NCBI GenBank assembly: GCA_903873955.1
Contig: CAIQQL010000142.1
Coordinates: 1-39,694, forward strand
Length of the DNA: 39,694 nt
Direction: 5' to 3'
Source of the DNA: an uncultured archaeon
GTDB lineage: Archaea > Nanobdellota > Nanobdellia > Pacearchaeales > GW2011-AR1
Shown piece after piece: positions 36,653 to 39,694 of the stretch. A model generated the notes under the pieces. That model was given only the letters and a program-made list of their open reading frames with translations, was not told the DNA's origin and did not search any database. Numbering within the stretch: the first letter of the stretch is position 1; every line of letters starts with the position of its first letter. The translations under genes were made by a program, and so were the position numbers.

Positions 36653-36890
36653 TTAGGAGTTGGTTTTAATAATCTCCTTCAAGGCGCTGAACGCTTTCGG
36701 AACATCCGATTCCTTGATTATGATATCAAGCTCATTGAGTGTGGATACAATTTATGTGATGGGTATCTGTTCCCGGGTGAAGCCGCGGGTAATGATAAAA
36801 AAATATCCTGCATCTTCAATCGCTCCAGCAGGAATCGTCGTGCTGATTGCAGCAATGTTATCGATAAGAAAATCTATATAAAGCTGGCAT
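36653..36890 (-). pseudogene. Possible broken small gene with an in-frame stop
   Basis: On the minus strand a coherent-looking frame reads QLYIDFLIDNIAAI and GYFFIITRGFTREQIPIT, hits TAA (36754-36752), and continues in the same frame as IVSTLNELDIIIKE then FSALKEIIKTNS to a second TAA (36655-36653). The alternation of hydrophobic and charged residues persists across the stop. No good start codon or promoter is visible at its 5' end, which runs into the methyltransferase gene. No family recognised. It may be a decayed gene or a chance frame. Confidence 0.25.
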
Positions 36891-36907
36891 TTTTTTAACC
36901 TAGGAGT

Positions 36908-37537
36908 ATGGTTTCTCAAGAAGAGCTTTGGAATGAAGAATATGCTCATGCAAAGATTAAATGGAACAAGGAGACTAAAAACCTCCCTCCAAAACTTAAA
37001 GACAAAGTCGTACTGGAACTGGGAGTAGGTAATGGAAAAACTTTGCTTTCAATCCTCAAGCAAAAACCTAAACGTGTCATTGCTGTAGATTTTTCTCAAG
37101 ATGCGATAAACTCTTGCAAGGACCTCTTTGAGAAGCATACGAATGTATTTCTCATCAAAGCAGATGCGCTCAATTTGCCTTTGGGCGAACAAGAGTTTGA
37201 TGTGGTCGTATGCTATTATCTTCTGAATAACCTGCTTTTTGCTGAGCGCGACCGCGCGGTCAATGAAATTTTTAGTGTGCTAAAACCAAAAGGGATGGTG
37301 CTTTTTGAAGATTTTGCAGTAGGGGATATGAGGGAGACAGGTCAGCAGCCTTTTTCAAAGGAAAAGCATACAACCGTGAAGACAAATGGGTTTTTGTGCC
37401 ATTATTTTGATCAAGAAGAGGTCAAGGGTCTGTTCAAAGGGTTTACTCCTCTGGAACTAGAACTTAAAGTTACAACCCCTATTCATAACAAACCTCAGCT
37501 CACCCGCAAAGTCATTTGTGCCGTCTTTGAAAAATAG
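36908..37537 (+). CDS. Class I SAM-dependent methyltransferase, METTL/Trm140-like features
   Basis: A 209-residue methyltransferase. Motif I is VVLELGVGNGKT (about residues 34-45), the SAM ribose acidic residue is in VIAVDFS, motif IV is FDVVVCYYLLNNL, and post-motif LKPKGMVLFEDFAVGDM. The N-terminal EELWNEEYAHAKIKW and the later region GFLCHYFDQEEVKGLF recall the METTL2/6/8 and Trm140 tRNA m3C methyltransferase group (VLFRDYGLYD and YYFS/DEL). That assignment is a pattern impression; other small-molecule or protein methyltransferases are possible. A TATA-like CTATATAAAG (36874-36883) is about 29 bp before the ATG. Its 3' end overlaps the convergent gene at 37512 by 26 bp. Confidence 0.8.
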   Translation: MVSQEELWNEEYAHAKIKWNKETKNLPPKLKDKVVLELGVGNGKTLLSILKQKPKRVIAVDFSQDAINSCKDLFEKHTNVFLIKADALNLPLGEQEFDVVVCYYLLNNLLFAERDRAVNEIFSVLKPKGMVLFEDFAVGDMRETGQQPFSKEKHTTVKTNGFLCHYFDQEEVKGLFKGFTPLELELKVTTPIHNKPQLTRKVICAVFEK

Positions 37538-37976
37538 TAAGTGGTCGAAGCTTATGGTGCTTTAAATCAAAATACCATCGTTGAGCCTGGGAAGAGAAGC
37601 CGCTCTCTAAGCGAGTAGGTTTTGCTTCGCATTCAAAAAAGTAAAGAAGGTCATAAAATTCGGGTTTTCCTTCGTCATCCAGCCCTCTGTTTCTTTGCTC
37701 TTCCAGACATCTTGGACTTTGATCAAAAGTATATGGTCGACAGGTGATGGCCTTGCTCAGTTCCCCGCGATGGATGGTGTAAACCTTGCCTTCCAGCTCC
37801 ACTTGTGAACCATAAGGGATCCAGACAATCCCTCTGGTTTCTGGATTAAGAAAAGCAGCAAAAATATCAATACTTTTTGGAGATAATCGAGAATGGACCC
37901 GAGTGATGGTATAGTTGGTGCCTATCTTACCTGCTTCAGTACAGTCCCTGTGTTCATATTGTCTATACTCATTCAT
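37512..37976 (-). CDS. Hypothetical protein, 154 aa
   Basis: A 154-residue soluble protein that I do not recognise. It has no signal peptide or membrane span. Notable segments are RGIVWIPYGSQVELEGKVY, where a beta-rich region is followed by HRGELSKAITCRPYTF, and a basic C-terminus (DLKHHKLRPLTIFQRRHK). Four cysteines are scattered (Cys12, and others in ITCRPY, PRCLEE and FECEAK) without a clear metal motif. An A-rich TATA-like CTAAAAAAA lies about 20 bp before the ATG. Its 3' end overlaps the methyltransferase gene on the other strand by 26 bp. The 143-bp gap upstream (37977-38119) shows nothing else. Confidence 0.5.
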   Translation of the reverse strand: MNEYRQYEHRDCTEAGKIGTNYTITRVHSRLSPKSIDIFAAFLNPETRGIVWIPYGSQVELEGKVYTIHRGELSKAITCRPYTFDQSPRCLEEQRNRGLDDEGKPEFYDLLYFFECEAKPTRLESGFSSQAQRWYFDLKHHKLRPLTIFQRRHK

Positions 37977-38119
37977 GGAATTTGCTTCCTTTTTTTAGAT
38001 CAGGATATGGTTCTGGCAAGAGAGAATTTAGGACAGTGCAATGTGAAAAGAATAAACGAGCTAAAAAAGATTTTGTATCGCGCATAATAATAAAAACTTC
38101 GTTCATTTATAAAATTTTC

Positions 38120-38779
38120 TTAAGTGCAATATACTCTTTCTATGTTTTCCTTCATTGGAACGTTCTTCAGATGTGAGCAATCTCCTATTCGGATAACCTT
38201 CCATAGGGGAGGGCCATAGACAATCTCAGTGATCGCGGTATTAGTGATGTCAAGTTCATAAGCTTCTTTCGGGCTAATGTGCAGGAGATTTTTTAGAAGG
38301 CATTTTGTGGCATATGCGTGGGTAAAAGCGATTATCCTATCTGAAGGTCTATGGTTTTTTACGACTTCTTCTAAAAAACGGAGCATCCTACCTTCCACTT
38401 CACAGGGAGATTCTCCTCCTGGTGCTTTGAAATGCCAGAGGTCTGCGTTGATTTGTGCCAAGATTTCCGATGTATACGTATCAACTCTTTTTTCCCCAAT
38501 CCACGCTCCTTGGAAGATCTCCCCTAGCAAGGGAGTGATCTTGATATTTTCAAGGATGGCTGCGGGGAGCACGTGTTGTGCCGTTTGCCAGGTACGCAGT
38601 GCCTGAGAAGAATATGCTGCATCAAATAACCCTTCTTCCTTTTTTAGTCTTTCTTCAAGGAGCTGTGACTGATAATGGCCCAGGTCTGTCAAAGGAGGAG
38701 TGTTATCGCCACCAGAGATGATTTGGGGAGAGAGTTGGGCCCTGCTTTGGGCATGTCTAATGAGCAGAAGCGAGAGCAT
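38120..38779 (-). CDS. Histidine phosphatase superfamily protein, phosphoglycerate-mutase-like
   Basis: A 219-residue branch-1 histidine phosphatase. The phosphoaccepting motif is LLIRHAQS (Arg8, His9; RHA rather than the usual RHG). The second set YSSQALRTWQTAQ, the EIFQGAW acid region, and the late FTHAYATKCLL supply the remaining Arg and His. It should hydrolyse a phosphomonoester; sugar phosphates are typical but not indicated specifically. A frame extension to 38818 exists, but ATG at 38779 has GGGAG just upstream and begins the conserved strand. It overlaps the upstream PHP gene by 23 bp, suggesting coupled translation. Confidence 0.85.
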   Translation of the reverse strand: MLSLLLIRHAQSRAQLSPQIISGGDNTPPLTDLGHYQSQLLEERLKKEEGLFDAAYSSQALRTWQTAQHVLPAAILENIKITPLLGEIFQGAWIGEKRVDTYTSEILAQINADLWHFKAPGGESPCEVEGRMLRFLEEVVKNHRPSDRIIAFTHAYATKCLLKNLLHISPKEAYELDITNTAITEIVYGPPLWKVIRIGDCSHLKNVPMKENIERVYCT

Positions 38780-39623
38780 ACTTCTCCCTCTCTTGAAAAA
38801 AAGATTCCGCGTCTTCAAAGTAGTTTTCTCCTCTCCCTAAAAGTTGTCTGGAGAATGCAGGGCCATGGAAATCAGAGCCGTATGTGACCCTTAGCCCCTT
38901 TTCTCGTGCATAGTCTATGAACGGGATGTTTTTTTCTGCAAAATTAGGCTGGACTTCAAGGCCGTCAAGGCCTTCTTCAAGCAGCATATCTAATGCTTTC
39001 ATGGATTTTACATCCTTGAATGGATGGGCGATGATTGCTCTTCCTCCAGCAGCATGGATCTGTTCTATCGCTTCACTGGCTTCAATGAAATATTTTTCTT
39101 CTACGTTGCCTGCAATGCTTTGCTTTCCGAAGTAGTGAGCAAATAACCCGGTAATCGATTCGTTCTGATGTCGCGATTGTAAGTAGGCAGCACAGGCTTT
39201 GTCCTGCAGCATGGTCATGAAAATATTGTACTTTCCTAGTCTTGATTCAGGAAAAGCATGTTCAAGTTTGGCGAGGTTGATAGGGACCCCTTGGGCTTGT
39301 AAAAGAGTGATGCGCTGTTCGCATACTTTTCTCTGGATATCCTGCACATGCTCAAGAAAATCCTGGAATCCTTGATTATAGGGGTCAACATGCAACCCTA
39401 GGATATGGTAATGGAGAGTGCTTATTTCTACGCCTGGGACAAGTTCAATATTCCATTTCACTGCCTCGTCTTTGGCTGCAAAATATCCTTTCAGGGTGTC
39501 ATGGTCAGTGATGGCCATGGAGTCTATCCCTTTGAGCTTGACCGCTGCTACAAGCGTTCGCGGATCGCTTGTCCCGTCTGAGAAGTTGGTGTGCAGGTGC
39601 CAGTCGATGTATGTTGTGTTCAT
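38757..39623 (-). CDS. PHP-domain phosphoesterase, TrpH/RNase AM-like
   Basis: A 288-residue PHP protein. Metal-site residues are in DWHLHTNFSDG (His9, His11, Asp16), AITDHDT, LVPGVEIST, AIIAHP, and GSDFHG near the C-terminus, the order seen in TrpH/YciV enzymes. Family members remove phosphate from 3',5'-nucleotide bisphosphates or trim RNA 5' ends. Which of these applies cannot be read from sequence. It leads a two-gene unit with the histidine phosphatase. ATG at 39623 has a TATA-like GAATATATAAAG about 30 bp upstream. Confidence 0.88.
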   Translation of the reverse strand: MNTTYIDWHLHTNFSDGTSDPRTLVAAVKLKGIDSMAITDHDTLKGYFAAKDEAVKWNIELVPGVEISTLHYHILGLHVDPYNQGFQDFLEHVQDIQRKVCEQRITLLQAQGVPINLAKLEHAFPESRLGKYNIFMTMLQDKACAAYLQSRHQNESITGLFAHYFGKQSIAGNVEEKYFIEASEAIEQIHAAGGRAIIAHPFKDVKSMKALDMLLEEGLDGLEVQPNFAEKNIPFIDYAREKGLRVTYGSDFHGPAFSRQLLGRGENYFEDAESFFQEREKYALASAH

Positions 39624-39647
39624 CTTAATAATATGGGGCTAAGGAAA

Positions 39648-39659
39648 ACTTTATATATT
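39648..39659 (-). promoter_or_regulatory. TATA-like box for the PHP/histidine phosphatase unit
   Basis: GAATATATAAAG on the minus strand lies about 30 bp before the ATG at 39623. The adjacent AT-rich DNA to the right could hold a divergent promoter. Confidence 0.45.
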
Positions 39660-39688
39660 CTCGATATAATTTATATAAATAATATAAA

Positions 39689-39694
39689 ATGAAA
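39689..39694 (+). CDS. Possible first codons of a divergent gene cut by the window edge
   Basis: ATGAAA at the last six bases follows AT-rich TATA-like DNA (GATATAAT at 39663 and TTATATAAAT at 39671). Only two codons are visible, so this is a position-based guess. Confidence 0.2.

Overview
This window is almost certainly archaeal DNA. Many genes have an AT-rich TATA-like box (TTTATAAA/TTTTTAAA) about 25 bp before the start codon and no Shine-Dalgarno (SD) sequence, which is the leaderless-transcript signature. The gene content fits: an AMMECR1/AmrS/MEMO set, a KsgA/Dim1 rRNA dimethyltransferase, HTH_45-type regulators, COG1361 (NEW3/CARDB-like) surface proteins and a huge Asn/Thr/Ser-rich secreted protein. 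A Woesearchaeota-like or related DPANN lineage is my best guess, from family resemblance only. Some genes look bacterial in type: a queuine-type Tgt without PUA domain, a compact glucose-6-phosphate dehydrogenase, and an EmrB-type exporter with a membrane-fusion protein.

Layout. 1-6300: DUF2892 fragment, tgt, then a COG1361 protein, a cell-wall-binding-repeat-like surface protein and an ABC half-exporter. 6334-7258: a nucleoside-deoxyribosyltransferase-like protein and a small nucleotidyltransferase. 7258-18621: one 3787-residue secreted multidomain protein. 18735-22494: a membrane-anchored protein and three tandem small secreted paralogues that appear to share a domain with the C-terminus of the giant. 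22578-25690: AMMECR1, AmrS, MEMO and KsgA. 25763-27490: a thioredoxin / winged-helix / G6PD operon with a strong inverted repeat around its TATA box. 27599-32211: an HTH_45 plus 7-TM pair, divergent from a four-gene MacB-like ABC operon. 32284-35427: a COG1361 / membrane-fusion protein / MFS exporter operon. 35703-39694: NAD kinase, a possible small RNA, a possible broken gene, a methyltransferase, an unknown protein, a histidine phosphatase, a PHP phosphoesterase and the edge of another gene.

How the parts fit (inference). The window is dominated by cell envelope functions. The giant protein, the 449-residue anchored protein and the three small secreted proteins look like one surface system: presumed abundant subunits (strong SD sequences, copied promoters), an anchored partner and a long multidomain fibre or adhesin. 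Three exporters of different families each lie beside or in an operon with a membrane-anchored COG1361 protein, suggesting a common extracellular accessory. G6PD, thioredoxin and the nearby NAD kinase point to NADPH-dependent redox maintenance. I saw no tRNA, rRNA, CRISPR array, insertion sequence or integrase.
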